A stretch of DNA of 64,000 bases from Blastobasis lacticolella (lineage: Eukaryota > Arthropoda > Insecta > Lepidoptera > Blastobasidae). Made by a program: the position numbers and the translations under genes. Positions 46,021 through 58,600 of the stretch are shown here, piece by piece (within the stretch, counting starts at the first letter, position 1; each line of letters starts with the position of its first letter). The notes beneath the pieces were generated by a model. The model was not told the DNA's origin. It did no database searches and saw only the letters and a list, made by a program, of their open reading frames with translations. Where the stretch lies: positions 17,088,173-17,152,172 of the forward strand of contig LR990045.1 of assembly GCA_905147135.1 (NCBI GenBank), in the 5' to 3' direction.

Positions 46021-46972
46021 AACTGAAATGTCGAGTTTGTTTACATCCATAGGAAATTGATTTCAGACAAGATATCGGTAGATATCTAATGTAACTATAC
46101 AGCGAAAAAATATTTTTGATACCATCTAAATAACACTGTTGTTGAGTTATCCGCCTCATCAGAACTTACGTTCGCCAATCAAAGTCCAATTCCGGTGCTA
46201 TCAAAAGTCTCATTGAATTTTTTTTCGCGGTTACCACCCGCGTAGCGGTCGTTACGAGCGATGACGTTTTTGCCGGCGTCTACGTGTCATTTTATTCACA
46301 AAAACACGGTCGGGTGTTGATACACTGTAATTGGAAATTGCGGTCGAAGCATGCAAAAAATGTAAGCTGTAGCGTTTTTACATTTGTATGCCGGAAACTT
46401 GGTGGGAAAGCGCAGTTTAGTCTGTCAAGTATAGTTATATTAACTTGAGTAGGTATCATAATTGATACACACTAAGCTCAATATATGTAACACCAGTATT
46501 CAAAGTATAGTAGAGTTACTTATACGAAGAAAAACAATCTTCCTCCATGATTGGTCAATTTTGTTCATTTTAATGTACGCATAGTGCCGACGCCATTGGA
46601 CTTCTCTCAACTTCGCGCACACTGTGAGACCTCACATAACGTTCCTGATACAGTCTGTACTAGGTCCAGAGAAATACAGATGTAGACCGTCAAGTTTAAG
46701 TTGGCGGTCCAATAGCGGGGCTCCTACTTACGAAACGCTTCGTCTGAGTACTCTGAGTACGAAATACAGTAACGTAATGTTTAAAACTATCGCGGTCATT
46801 ATTATTCAAGTATTTATCAAGGTTTAAAAGTATTCACCGGGGTTCTTACCGCATACCTTGGATTACGAGTAGCCCAAAATTTCAACGTTCTCACAGAAAT
46901 TTATATAGTACAGTATAAGTATCATGTTCAATAAGGTAATCAAGTATTTTTCTGTCAACATAATATGTGTCA
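46021..46972. other. Gene-poor sequence
   Basis: No exon seen. It has a CpG-containing stretch at 46225-46300 and the phrase GCGGTCGAAGCATGC near 46345. It may include an old DNA element, but no ends were found. Confidence 0.35.
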
Positions 46973-47230
46973 CATCATCACAGCCCATAACAGTCCACTG
47001 CAGGACTTTGGGCCTCTCCCACAAAAGGGGAGGTTATTGCCATAATCTCCACGCTTGGCAGGCGGGTTGGAGATCGCAGTGTTGCAAACATAACAATGGA
47101 AAACGCTGCTGCCCATTTTCCAGTTTACGGAGACTCTAGATCTTTTGTCTCTAAACATTAGTCGCCTTGTACGACACCCACGAGTGTAAGGGGTTGGTGC
47201 TATTCTACTCTGCCGGACACCACACGGCAC
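46973..47230 (-). repeat. RTE-type LINE 3'-end repeat, copy D
   Basis: The best-preserved reverse copy of the unit at 12608. It has CATCATCACAGCCCATAACA, CACGCTTGGCAGGCGGGTTG, ATGGAAAACGCTGCTGCCC and TGCCGGACACCACACGG. Confidence 0.7.
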
Positions 47231-49058
47231 GATAATATGTGTACCTCATCGCATATATAACATACAGTCACGCACGTCACGCATCTATCACACAGGGGTA
47301 GATAGACAGAGACTACAAACCTCTTTCGTTTCTTCGAAATTCTTCTATAGGAAACGAAAAAGGGGAACTGAAAGCTAGGAGCAAAAAGTTGGTATATAGC
47401 AAATCCGTTTTTATAACTTCCGAATCGAATTGGTAAACTTCGTAGTTAAGTATTGATTGCATAGAGCAGTGATGTCATCGAAGATTATGTCAGATTAGTT
47501 TTAAACGGGCTCTCGTAGTTATTTTCATTTGTTATATTACGATGATTGACTATCAGGATTAGCCGAAAACTCGTTTTTATTTTACTATCGTTAACTTAAT
47601 ATTTGCTAATAATTAAAAAAATAAAGAAATACTCGAGAAAGAAAGAAAACGAAAGCAAAATTTCTCGAATTTGAACCATTTTAATTTAAGGACTCGAGAA
47701 GCTTCAAAAAGCCATCATCATCTTCCTAGCGATCAACCCCGGCCTCTGTTAGAATTTATTTGTTCTACTTTACTGAAAGCGCTACCCTTTTAGAACCTTT
47801 TATTAAAAACCTGTGGTATGTTACCTTGTTTTTTCATATGACCTGACAAGCACAACCTTTTAGGTTAAAGCGGATTCGCTGTCTTCCGTCCTCTTAGAGA
47901 ACCTCTTCCGTCTGTCAGCAGGAGCACCGCAAGCAGATGAGGTTGGCTTTGTGGGATGGGCCCATAACTACCAGAATGCCAGAAAATGGACTGCAATGCT
48001 ACACATACATACATAAAGTTATTCCTTTGTACAAATTAGAAAACAGTTACTACGCTTTGTCCCACAGGAGTGATAGGCGAGACTATGAACAGCTATATTA
48101 TTCGTTAAGTAATTCCAGCAGTTACTAGCTGTTGATAATATATGCATTGTGTCTTAACTCAATATGACAAATTGAGATTAATAACTCTCACATTGAAATA
48201 TACCTATTTTATATTCATTCGTACTCATACACATGATAACAAGCTCTAAGCCTAGTAATAGAGTGAGCAATATTAACAGCGATAGACACGATTATAATGT
48301 TCAAAACGAATGTAAAGAATCGTTATCTACGTTGTGTAACATGATCGATGATGCCTCGTGGCAAATGGACATGGCCGATTGAACAATAATATCTCACTCA
48401 GAATTGAACCTGCGACACCCACTGCGATACCGATCAACAGAATCACTTTCACATACGCCCACAACCACAGAACAATCGTATGCATTGTCTACGTAATGTC
48501 TTTTAAAACAAAATACTGCGTAATATTTGAATGGGATAGTAGGCACTAACAGTTCAATAAATAGCCTCACACAATAGTCGACCTTAACTGCGAGAAAATT
48601 GAGACCACATCGTTAAGGCACTTATACGTTTTTCGGAGCCACGCTTATAGCTACTTTAGCCAAGTGACCCAATCGCAGTAATTGAATACTTTTTATGAGC
48701 CGGCAATTATGTGTATTGCTCTTTTATCTACTGCAGGTAATCTAAAACGTTGCATAACTATCTAATATCTACAATTGGGTATTACAACTGGATCCATTTG
48801 GAATTTATAAAAAGTTCTAACCAAAAACAGCGTTGCTGAGTTAAGAAGTAATGTTTTATTTACTTCTGAAATCGTCCCACTGATTACAAAATTCGGTCGT
48901 AAGTCCTTTGCTATAAATAGAAGTTTGTATTTTCGACAAATCTCTCACAAATGCTCATGCTTGATGGGTCTTTACTTTTATTTATAAGTCAACTCTGAGA
49001 AACAGAGTTATACTTAATACTCGATGATTAATGGTCAGTAAAGTTACCCGCTGCGTTT
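47231..49058. other. Gene-poor sequence
   Basis: AT-rich with no recognised feature. Confidence 0.4.
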
Positions 49059-49300
49059 TCTTTTTTATGTTATACAGCAGACAAACCGAAAAGCAGGCCA
49101 CCTGATGAAAAGTGGTCACCGTCGCCCATGGACATCAGCAACACAAGGGGAGTTACCAATGCGTTGCCCGCCTCTGAAGAGACCTCTGATATACCTATTG
49201 AATTATCCCATGTCATAGACCAAAGGAACAGTGCTTCCTTGGCTGAGAGCTCATTCCACATACGAATCGTACGAGCGAGAAACGTTTCGAACCTTCGCTT
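49059..49300 (-). mobile_element. LINE 3' tail fragment
   Basis: The plus strand starts TTTTTTATGTTATACAGCAG, then CCACCTGATGAAAAGTGG and CATGGACATCAGCAACACAAG. The minus-strand peptide FLARTIRMWNELS matches the element at 11395. The rest is missing. Confidence 0.75.
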
Positions 49301-49776
49301 ACGTTTAAAGATTTTCAATAAACAACAAACGACATAACATCGTATCCGCTCCAGAGTTATCCTGTAGCAAACCTCATAAACAAGCCGTCCGCTTTATCTC
49401 AAAGGTAGCTTTAATGGGAAACGGAAGATTCTTGTAGATGCACAAATTGGTTGCAAACATTTTAACTGGTAACTTATATCGATACATCGATAATCCCGTC
49501 GCTGGCAAGATATTCTCGCCCCGAGATCCTGGCGTAACGAGCGACAGCATTATGAATATCGATAATGCTTTAGCCGGGCTCCCTCGAGCCTTGTGTTGCA
49601 ATCTGAGAATTGTACTTACGTAAAGTTTAATGAAATCGCAAATAGAGAGAAAAGAATGATATCCGTTTGATGTCTTTTTCTTTTAAGATAAATGCTTTGG
49701 GTTCGTAGCTTAAAGGCGTTGCCAAATCATGTGTTTGTGACCTAAAAACCTTTTACAAACATTTTATTATTAACCA
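49301..49776. other. Spacer with TATCGATA-like motifs
   Basis: TATCGATACATCGATAATC at 49478-49496 and ATATCGATAATGC near 49557 resemble insect DRE (TATCGATA) elements. No transcript can be placed here. Confidence 0.3.
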
Positions 49777-49976
49777 ACTAGTGGACCCGACGCAGCTTCG
49801 TTCGCGTACACCTACCCTTACCCTTAGGCACTTTTTTGTGTTTATAACCTTCCTCATGAATCACTCTACCTATCTATTATTGAACACCACAATAAAATCC
49901 GTAGCATAGTTTAAAATATCTGAGCATACATAGATACATAGGGACAGACTGCGGGAAGCGATTTTGTTTTGAGTAT
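49777..49976 (+). repeat. Dispersed lepidopteran repeat, left member of an inverted pair
   Basis: ACTAGTGGACCCGACGCAGC, TTCGTTCGCGTACA, CCTTCCTCATGAATCACTC, GCATAGTTTAAAATATCTG and GGAAGCGATTTTGTTTTG occur in this order. The same blocks occur reversed at 51221-51410. Confidence 0.65.
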
Positions 49977-51220
49977 GTGCGATCCACCTCAGTTATGTAT
50001 ACTTCAACTATTTATTAATATACCTTCCCCCTCTACCATTATTTGGACTCCATATTAATTTCCATAGCGTAGCCTAGGAAAAGTAAATGAACAGACATTC
50101 AAAAAGCGACAAGGGTATTTTTGAATCACTCGCATCGATACAAACGGTTTTCAAATTTGATTTTATTGAAATGAGCGATTCAAAAATAGAGCCGCAGGTA
50201 ATTTTTAGTTTTCCTTGAAAACAACAACACGCCTCCGCCAAACATCGTCTAGAAACTGGCGTTTATTCCTGCAGTTACTAGCAACACCGTCCGCCACCAA
50301 CTCGGAGGCTGAGCCATCAATAAGCGGGCCCAGGGGCAGACCTAGCGATACCTCAGCGAGATACCATCGGCCCCGTGTCGCCCGCAACGAAACTGAGCAA
50401 TTACCAGATAATATACGCACGCAACGCGATCTCCGATCTTATAACGCGGGGTGGTAGCCATTGTACTAGAGGTGGTTACGATGATTTTTCTTTTGGGCGT
50501 ATTTTTTTATTGGAAGAGCCAGAGCTCCGAAAATTTTAGTTTCTTTCTGATTACTATTTTCTTGCATAAACGTTTGGGACCTCAGATAACAGAGAAAAGC
50601 GCATCTGATTTTTCAATGGCATATTTCAGTTAAGCGACATAAAAGGAGATCCGTGTTCAACTAAAACATACACCTAAGCAATGTTGAGGTACCGCTTTTT
50701 CGATAGACTGCTCAAGTCAATCTGATTCTTGAAAAAATACAATGAAGAATTTCTAAATTTACCTGTCCTGAAGTTACCTTTGCAAACAATACCCGGCGAA
50801 GGCCAATTCATCGGTAAAGTGAGCCAGCAAATCCTAAAGCTCCAAAGATGCCACGTAATTGTTCATCGAAACGCAATTTCCGTTCGTGCCTAACAAATTG
50901 GAAAGCTCATTTACAGGGTGTAACCAAAAAACGCGATCGTTATCAAACTTGTTTAATATCATTACGAAATATATCATTAGTTATGCCTTTCTCCGGGTCG
51001 TCGAACGACGAACGCTCAAGGCCAGAGACTAATAAATTGTATACCAAATCAACATTAAACCCGGTTAAAGAGAATTTACTGAGGTCATAACGCTTTAAAT
51101 TCAATTTGATGACGCCGTAAATTAAGAAAACAACTCGTGTAAAAGTGTACAGAGAAAAGTAATATAAAGCAGAGGTCTAAACTGTTGTCTCGGAATCAAA
51201 ACAAGGAGTCAAATCTATAC
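49977..51220. other. 1.2-kb interior between the inverted repeat pair
   Basis: GC-richer at 50220-50440 (GGCCCAGGGGCAGACCTAGC, TACCATCGGCCCCGTGTCG), with short open frames on both strands but no recognised protein. It could be the cargo of a composite element or simply sequence between two insertions. Confidence 0.35.
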
Positions 51221-51410
51221 ATAGTATACAACAAAGTCGCTTACCCCTATGTATCTATGTACGCTTAGATCTTAATAAACTACGCAACGGATATTAATGC
51301 GGTTTTAACGATAGATAGAGTGATATAAGAGGAAGGTTTATAAGCAAGAAAAGGAGGTATGTATTGGTAAACTACATGTAAGCGAACGAAGTCGCCCCGG
51401 GTCCACTAGT
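51221..51410 (-). repeat. Dispersed lepidopteran repeat, right member of an inverted pair
   Basis: Reversed blocks ACAACAAAGTCGCTTA, GTACGCTTAGATCTTAATA, AGAGTGATATAAGAGGAAGG, AGCGAACGAAGTCGCC and GGGTCCACTAGT match the copy at 49777, with its TAGTGGACCC end facing outward. Confidence 0.65.
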
Positions 51411-52737
51411 CTTTTAATAAGTCATAGTTTATTGATACTCATACTGGTGGTAGTGGTTGACTTACATGAGATATTTCGCACTAGTCTTTGCATCTCGTAT
51501 TTTGTACAATTGAAAAGGCTTCGGAGTCAACAGCCGATCAGGTTGATCGAGCCGCGTTCCGCTGTTAACAGTTCATGAAATCGATTTAGAGTTCCGTAAC
51601 AGCAAAGTGCTTCATACTTCTTTTTGTCATAAACTAGTAAAAATAGGAATGGGCCGTATTTTTTTTTAATATAAGTAGTGCCGAATGGCAGTGCGGTGTG
51701 GTATGCGGCCGAGAATCCCACCAACTACTTACATAAATAATACGTTTGGAATTTGGCATTTAAATACCTTTAGATTGAACGACACAAATAACATTTTTTT
51801 ATTGTTTGCAGTTATTTATTATTTATTTAGAAAAGGAGCTGGTATTTGCCTTCGCTATTCGGCATGAGTGGCGTATTCTGGTGTCGATGGCTGTTACAGA
51901 AAATATGTTTGAAAACAATTTCCCGTAATTAAACATTCAATTAGAATAGTATTATGAGTAATTGGTATGCAATGAGGCTGCGCTAAGGCGGATGGATAAA
52001 ACACGGGAAGTTCTAATAGCGAAGCTGTAATAGTGATAAAGAGAAGGAAACTCGAATATCTATGCCACATAATTATAAGTCTTAGGTACTATTATCATCC
52101 AGAGAATATTGAGGGCACGAGATAATGTTTGAAGAGGTAGAATATCTATCGTAGGATAAAAATCTGCACCAATGGTTGCAAAAAATACTTTTTTCGCCAT
52201 AGTGGAAATGTCCACAATTATAGACAAACTGCGTTAGAGCTGGCACCCCAATCTTGTACCTATTATGCAAATACGCGATAGGTAATGTCTTGTTTGTGTG
52301 GTACCGATGTAGTAAGACAATTTTATATTTTATGTGACCGTTGTCGATCCCTTTCCACTTACAACGTATCACGCGATTTCTTCAAACAAGTAGAAGTGTA
52401 TCAATCCATGTTTTTTAAACTATAGGGTATTTAAGAAGCTTTCTCGACTTTTCTTTTTCTTAATCCGGTGGACTAACGCGTTATCTGCAGCTAAGCCAGA
52501 CTCAAGTTTTAAATTTCAGTGTTCTGCCCTCTTACGTAACCGCGCCGGAGTGTGTCGAACCGTCGGTCATTGTCACGTCTACTTGAATTTCCACCTGTTT
52601 ACTTCCTTTACAAAAAAAACATGACGTTTTGAAACGTTTCCCCGCGGTTTCACTCGTGATGAATTTATTATTATATTTATGAACTTTGTAACGCAGGATC
52701 CTTATCGTTCGAATACATATTTTCTTCGTACATTGTA
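51411..52737. other. Gene-poor sequence
   Basis: AT-rich. No exon or repeat recognised. Confidence 0.4.
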
Positions 52738-52975
52738 TCACTTAAGGTATCCGACTCGTAATCGAGAAGTACCGGGTTCGAATCCCACTGCGGCCATGTA
52801 TCTGAGTTATGAACATTAGTAGAATGCTAACCGATGCTCTTACGGTGAGGAAAGACATGGAAATGGAATGTCATGGAGAGACACCCCAGGCACGAGGGCC
52901 CGAGGTGCGCCATGACCATGATCCAGAATTCGGCAGGTCAGGTAATTACAGTAGAGCGACTGCCTTTAGCGACCT
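52738..52975 (+). mobile_element. tRNA-derived SINE (family 1), tRNA-like head
   Basis: The head AAGGTATCCGACTCGTAATC and B-box GGTTCGAATCC (52775-52785) resemble a tRNA with a CGT anticodon loop. CGATGCTCTTACGGTGAGG follows, as in the copy at 26036. The acceptor stem cannot pair, so it is not a tRNA gene. Confidence 0.65.
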
Positions 52976-53568
52976 TTATTTATTTATTGGTATATATAAC
53001 GTTAATGATTTGTAAACCAGTATTAAAAATGAAATGTAATTATGAAGGATTTTCCATACTTGTTACAGTTTACGATTACAAACTAAACAATACCCTCACG
53101 TTAACAACATGTGTATTTTTTGTTCTAACAAAAACGAGGAAGTGATTTAGTTTTTTAATTACAGACGGTACATGCATGTTAAATGTATGTTGTATATGAT
53201 GATTCGAATAGGTATCAAGGTTAACTGTAATTACTTTTAAGAATTGCGATCACTGACAGGCAAGTTAAAGTTCAAGTGAGTAGATATCTACTCCGAAGGT
53301 TATAAAATATATATTTTATAACCTTCGGAGTTTCGGAGGCTGAATGAGTTAAAAACTGAATTGAAATATTTATTTATTTACTTTTATCTTTTATCGGAAT
53401 TGCAATCACTGGTAATGAAGTTGAAGTTTAAATAAGTAAGTAACCTTCAGAACCCAAATATTTTGCATAATCTTAGCGTGCAGTAACCGGTAGGTTATTC
53501 TGCGAGGAAAAGCAATGGAGCCTTCAAGAATCAAGCCTTTACCTTTTCCAAAGGTGGCCAAAGCATTT
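52976..53568. other. Gene-poor sequence with a 40-bp palindrome and a diverged direct repeat
   Basis: The palindrome is at 53291-53330. Diverged 50-bp direct repeats at 53242-53290 and 53398-53446 flank it (AATTGCGATCACTG.. and AATTGCAATCACTG..). No exon. Confidence 0.5.
53291..53330. repeat. Perfect 40-bp palindrome without loop
   Basis: CTCCGAAGGTTATAAAATAT is followed directly by its exact reverse complement. Confidence 0.95.
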
Positions 53569-53910
53569 GCGAGCCCTCTGATGTTGCGATGTCCATGAGC
53601 CTTGGTGATCACGCGGCAACAGGTGACAAGGGTGTTGAGTCCGCTAATTTACTTCGTTCGACCGAATTGTAGTGGGATCACAATAGCAGCTCAACGGCAG
53701 TTTTAATTGTATCAGAATACAAAAAAGGGGAAAACTGCCATTGAGATGTTATTGCAATCCGATTACATTTCAGTCACAGTAGGAGAATATCAAAAATGCG
53801 TCAAACTGCCTTTCAGATGCGATTGCAATCCAATTCCAATTCGATCGACCCATCAGTAAATCAGCGGCTTCGAGGCCGTGCTTGGTTGTTATAACTATAT
53901 TATAATAAAG
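53569..53910 (+). mobile_element. LINE 3' tail split by a MITE
   Basis: GCATTTGCGAGCCCTCTGAT, GTCCATGAGCCTTGGTGATC and CAACAGGTGACAAGG (sense LINE tail) are followed by the MITE at 53638-53870. CGAGGCCGTGCTTGGTTG and the TATATTATAATAAAG end follow. The layout mirrors 918-1120. Confidence 0.5.
53638..53870. mobile_element. MITE-like element of the AGTCCGC family (copy 2, 233 bp)
   Basis: The left end AGTCCGCTAATTTACT (53638-53653) pairs with AGTAAATCAGCGGCTT (53855-53870), with two mismatches. The interior has CAGCTCAACGGCAGTTTT and GATTGCAATCCAATTCC blocks shared with the copies at 968 and 30137. Confidence 0.65.
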
Positions 53911-55480
53911 GAAGATGGTGGTCAAAAGAATCGCGCCATTTAAATTCTGGTGTACAAGGCCCTGACACGTTCTAAGTCTACTATATAAGAACATTATAGC
54001 ATAGTTGTAAATTGCTATCAATGAATCACTCTTGCATAATACTTAAAAATAAAGTAACAGACACCTATCAAATGACATTTAGGATTAGGATATAACGTGG
54101 GAGTCGTTAAAATGCATAACTTGACATAATTTTGCATTTTAAACGCAAGCAAAGATCATAATCTGATCTAGGTATCTGAATTTGGTTAAGCGGCTACTTA
54201 GAATATTGTTTGTCTCTCATCATTTGTTGTTCAGCGACTGTCGTCAACCGGTGGCTTGAAGTAAAAATGTAAAAAAAATCAGACGTCGAACTAACGGCAA
54301 AACCAAATATGATTGAGCCTCTGGTCTGGTAGCTTTTAAAGTAATGAGAGGTCAGATAGGGGTGGTTGGTCTCATCCCCCTCACCCCGCGTCCGGCCGGT
54401 CTTACGGCTCGGACAAGAATGCAGGCGCGCGCGCAAGTGGCTTTCGAAACCGCCGGCAGGCCACTCAAAAGGGTTTCGCTACGAGAAGTAGCATAGCAAA
54501 TTACCTCTACACATAAGGCAATTCAGTCTTTAAATGATTTTGCATTCGTGTGTATTAGGAAGTAACTAAAACTAAATATACCTTTGAAATAAAAGCAAGA
54601 TTCCATAATAATATACAGAGTAAATTCACCGTAAAAACTGGTGCATTAAAATCTACTAACGAGTATTTGAATGCATTGAATAAAATAACACTTCCTATAT
54701 TGGAAATATAAATGGAATGTTATTAAAATATCGTAAGGCTCGGTCTTAATCGACGTTGAATAAAGCTCTAAATAGAATTGAATAGTGCCTTGCATTTCCG
54801 TATTTTAGTGCTTGTGGATTGCATACGAAAAGTGAATATGCAAGAAAGTGTTTTATCGTAATATGTTGGAAACATCTTTATCTAAAAGCTTTATAAGATA
54901 GTTGTAAATTTTTACATATAAATTGATAATAATTTATTTTAATTGGCTACGATATAGTTATATAGTTAATGACGGTAGGTACATAAACCACAATATAATA
55001 AATAATGTAATTGTCCCAAAAATAATGTATAAAGGATGCTTATAGACACAACCTGCTTGCGACCAACACGACTTAGATAATCTACTTTCTAGAATAAATT
55101 TTGGTAATTAATAACTGTAGACAAATCTTCTGACTATATTGTGTAATATTTATTTATAATGCTATTAGCGACTGATCTTTTGCAATCAATTATACATATT
55201 CACACCATTATTTAAGATGTATATGGTTAGGTAACATTATTTCATAATTTACGTATTAAAAAAACTAGCTAAAGCCCCTAGACCATCTTCTGACCGGTCT
55301 CAATGGTAGAGAGGCTATTATACCTATTTGCGTACTTCCGGCCGGCTCCAGTTGCGGTGATGTCAGGCATTAATAAGTTCGTTTTAATTTAGAAGTACAC
55401 GAAGTTATTGAGTTATACATATTTTAGGGAAAGCGAATATAGAATCAGTTGTCTTGAAGTATAAAATCGCAATTTTAACA
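53911..55480. other. Gene-poor sequence
   Basis: A GC-rich patch lies at 54360-54470 (CCCCGCGTCCGGCCGGTC, GGCGCGCGCGCAAGTGGC). Otherwise AT-rich, with no exon recognised. Confidence 0.4.
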
Positions 55481-55678
55481 ACTGGCGAGCAGCCCCGGCT
55501 TTGCTCGGGGGTTTTGAGGGTTTCTTTAATAAAATATGCATGTATTGTACATATAGATTCGAAAGAAATTCTCTTAAGGATAGTAAAAAGCGCATCAAAA
55601 TCCGGTGCGTGGTTTAAGAGGAATTAGCGGACATACAAACAGACAGACGCGGAAAGCTACTCTATTATATACCAGATA
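55481..55678 (+). repeat. Dispersed lepidopteran repeat (retroelement 3' region type)
   Basis: GCGAGCAGCCCCGGCTTTGC, AAAAGCGCATCAAAATCCGG, GGACATACAAACAGACAGAC and ATACCAGATAAGG occur in the usual order of a common repeat. No frame. Confidence 0.5.
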
Positions 55679-58600
55679 AGGATTAGTTTTGTTAAAGCTC
55701 ATATAAACCGTCAATTAAATAAACCAACCTATGATTATGAAAGCTGAAGAAAACATCTCACCTTAAATCTTCGTTTATGTCTTCAAAATTAGCCGGCCAC
55801 ACAAAAATGTACGAAAATTAAATTATCACTGACCACCAATCACATACAAATATCCTCACTTATAAGTGTAGTACAACAGTTCATCGACAAATTGCGAATG
55901 TCGGAAAGTTTCCTCTTCCACTTGAATTTGAATTTCGAACGTTGTATAGAATCGAGTTCAACGGGCGCTCGCGAGCTCTCTCCGTGAAGGTCCGATGTCT
56001 ACTGAACTGAACCTGCTTACTTACTGGCATTGCGTTCTCTTCCAGTAAAGTTAGGGTTCCTGACAAGGAAGGAAAGCAATCTTGATACTCAAGTTGCGAC
56101 TGTAATTTTTCATAAATCTGTGCTTTAAATATTTAGATTGTTGTCATAATTTTTGTTATAACAGAGGCATACACATGTACATATGGTACATAAGTCATTT
56201 AAAACGTGGTAAAAAGTGCGATACATCAAACCTTTGTCCTTATGAAATAAGTATTAAAGCTTCTGCAGTCTAGTATTTCCGTAGTCAATTATTAGTATGG
56301 CTCCAAACAAAGTAGCTCTAAATAACTGAAATCGAAGCTTAAGTTTAAATAATATTACTATATGCTTTTTCTAGACTAGAGAATATAAACATTTGCTTAA
56401 TTTTAAAGACCGAGGTCTTAGGCCAGCTGTATAAATAATCCCATACGTTTCTCACTTCATTTCTTCTCTAAAATTAGCTTGATAAGCTCTTTATTGACAT
56501 TAAGCCGACTTTACTGCGAAGACCGTAAAATAACCTTAAAGATCTTATTACAAGATCATCATACTTTTGACACGCAAATTGTGCATTCGAGTTCATTATG
56601 AGCGATTATCTAGATTTATATGGTCTTCGAAACAAAACCAAGAGGCGAACGAAAATGAATGTGGGATGGATTTATTTTTGCTGCAGTAAGCATTGATGTT
56701 TTTTAGAGATTTTAATTTATGTGGCGGCCGCTGCGTATGCGGTCGATTGATACAATCATGGCGGAAAGTAAATGGTTCGTAATAAACGGCGCACCGCAAG
56801 CCTTCTGACGGTAACCTTTTTATCTGAGCCCCCATGCTCACCGCTGAGTTAAATAAAGTGGTTTCTAAATATAAACGTCGTATCTCAACACGCCATTGGC
56901 AGGTGCGGCGAGCGTCTCGCCATTTTTTCTCCCCTTTTTCATGCAGCCATCTCTATTTTTTACCTTCTCATTTTGCACTTTTTTTCGGCGACAATTTTAT
57001 AATTAAAGCTAGCGCGTTTTACCGAGAACGCGCGGTCATATCTGTGCGTATCTGGCCTGGGTAGGTGGTTTAAAAATAACAAGCACTATTTATGTAATGC
57101 AAGTCTTATTCTGCCTTATCGGGTGGCTCCGAGCCGTGTAATCTTAGCTCGTATAAAATGTATGTAACAATTTTCAATTTGTTGTTCCAATGCTGTGTCA
57201 CTACGATGTGCCGCGTTCGTGACTCGGAGGAATTAAGTAAATGGAAGTGTAACAGTAGAGTGCCCTAATTGTAAGAACTCAACCGTTGTCGACTAAAATT
57301 ATGCTACTGCTTTGTCTCACGGCCCATTATCTTAGAGTTAGCATCAACTATTGAAACACCGTAACGTTATAACATAATAATAGACCTTTTATATTACCTT
57401 TGAGGTTAAGATGTAGTTACTGGCGCTTTATCAAACTGTGTACACAATTAAAATGATATCTTTATAGTAGCAAATAAAGTTTATTGCAACTATAATTTCT
57501 CATTTCCCAGTATAGAATATAATAGAAAAACAAATAAGGCTGAAATCTCTACCTACATTTTGACCTGATTCACAAAATCGTTAATGCATAACACTTAAAG
57601 CTTATGCCACCGAGATAACTTTAATAACCTTTATTACTTAACTCTGACTTAACATCTTCTTTAGTTTTTTTATCTTATCTTTCTAATTCAGTTGTGTCAA
57701 CGACCTCCAAAAAAAGATACCGTTGTTGGCGCGGTGAACTAAAATACCATATTTTGTTTCTTTTTTTAGTTGGCTCAGAGGTGTGATAGAATTTCGCAGG
57801 TCTTTGCGAACTCTAAAAATGAACCGGTTGGTTAACGTACAAAATCTAACATTCTAATAAACATCGCTTGGAGAATTTACATTTAGCAGCGCTGTTGAAA
57901 TAAACTAACTAACCAAACTAAGTAGTGTTCTAGATGTTAATGAATTTGGAGTTAATTGAACGTGAATGTTATACCAGACTACATAATAATATGCACATTA
58001 CTATGACTACATATTATTATGAGGAGACCAGATTTCAGACATACCTATATTAAAGTTCTGCAATATTTAAATTTAACTTTTCCACCGTACACACCCGATA
58101 ATTGATTTTAAACATCATTACTTATAAATGTAGGTACTGTAATTTCGTAAACAAAAATCAACTTTAGACCTGTCAGAGGCTTACATTGATGTGTTGGTAC
58201 ACAATTTTCTAATATAAAAGATAAAGGCTAAAGTACCGCATACAAAACAGCTGAGGAATGTGGAAACGTTTAACAACCTCGCTAATGTTCTTAGCCCGAA
58301 TAAAAGCTCCAGTAACCACAATTTGACACTTCATAGTTCACATGGGGCACACTTCAGTTGGTGGCGCGAAAAAGAACTAAAATTATTCTACGCTACTTTA
58401 CAACACCTTGATGTAAATAATGATACAACGTAGGCAAGTGGCGCCGCTGTTTTTTTAATACTTCCGAGTTAAAGAGGTAATGGATTGGCAAAGAAAGGCA
58501 GCTGTGGAAAGCCAGTGTGACAGTTTCCACGACGCATCGGGGTCAGCCATTGTAGAGTAACTCATTGTCTATGTTTAATTGCATTAAGATTAAATTGACG

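Noticed and set aside
50205..50457. Small protein genes inside the inverted repeat pair
   Set aside because: Overlapping open frames on both strands of a GC-rich patch. Neither has recognisable motifs.
52735..52800. tRNA gene
   Set aside because: The B-box and anticodon-like loop are present, but the acceptor stem does not pair and the SINE body follows. It is a tRNA-derived SINE.
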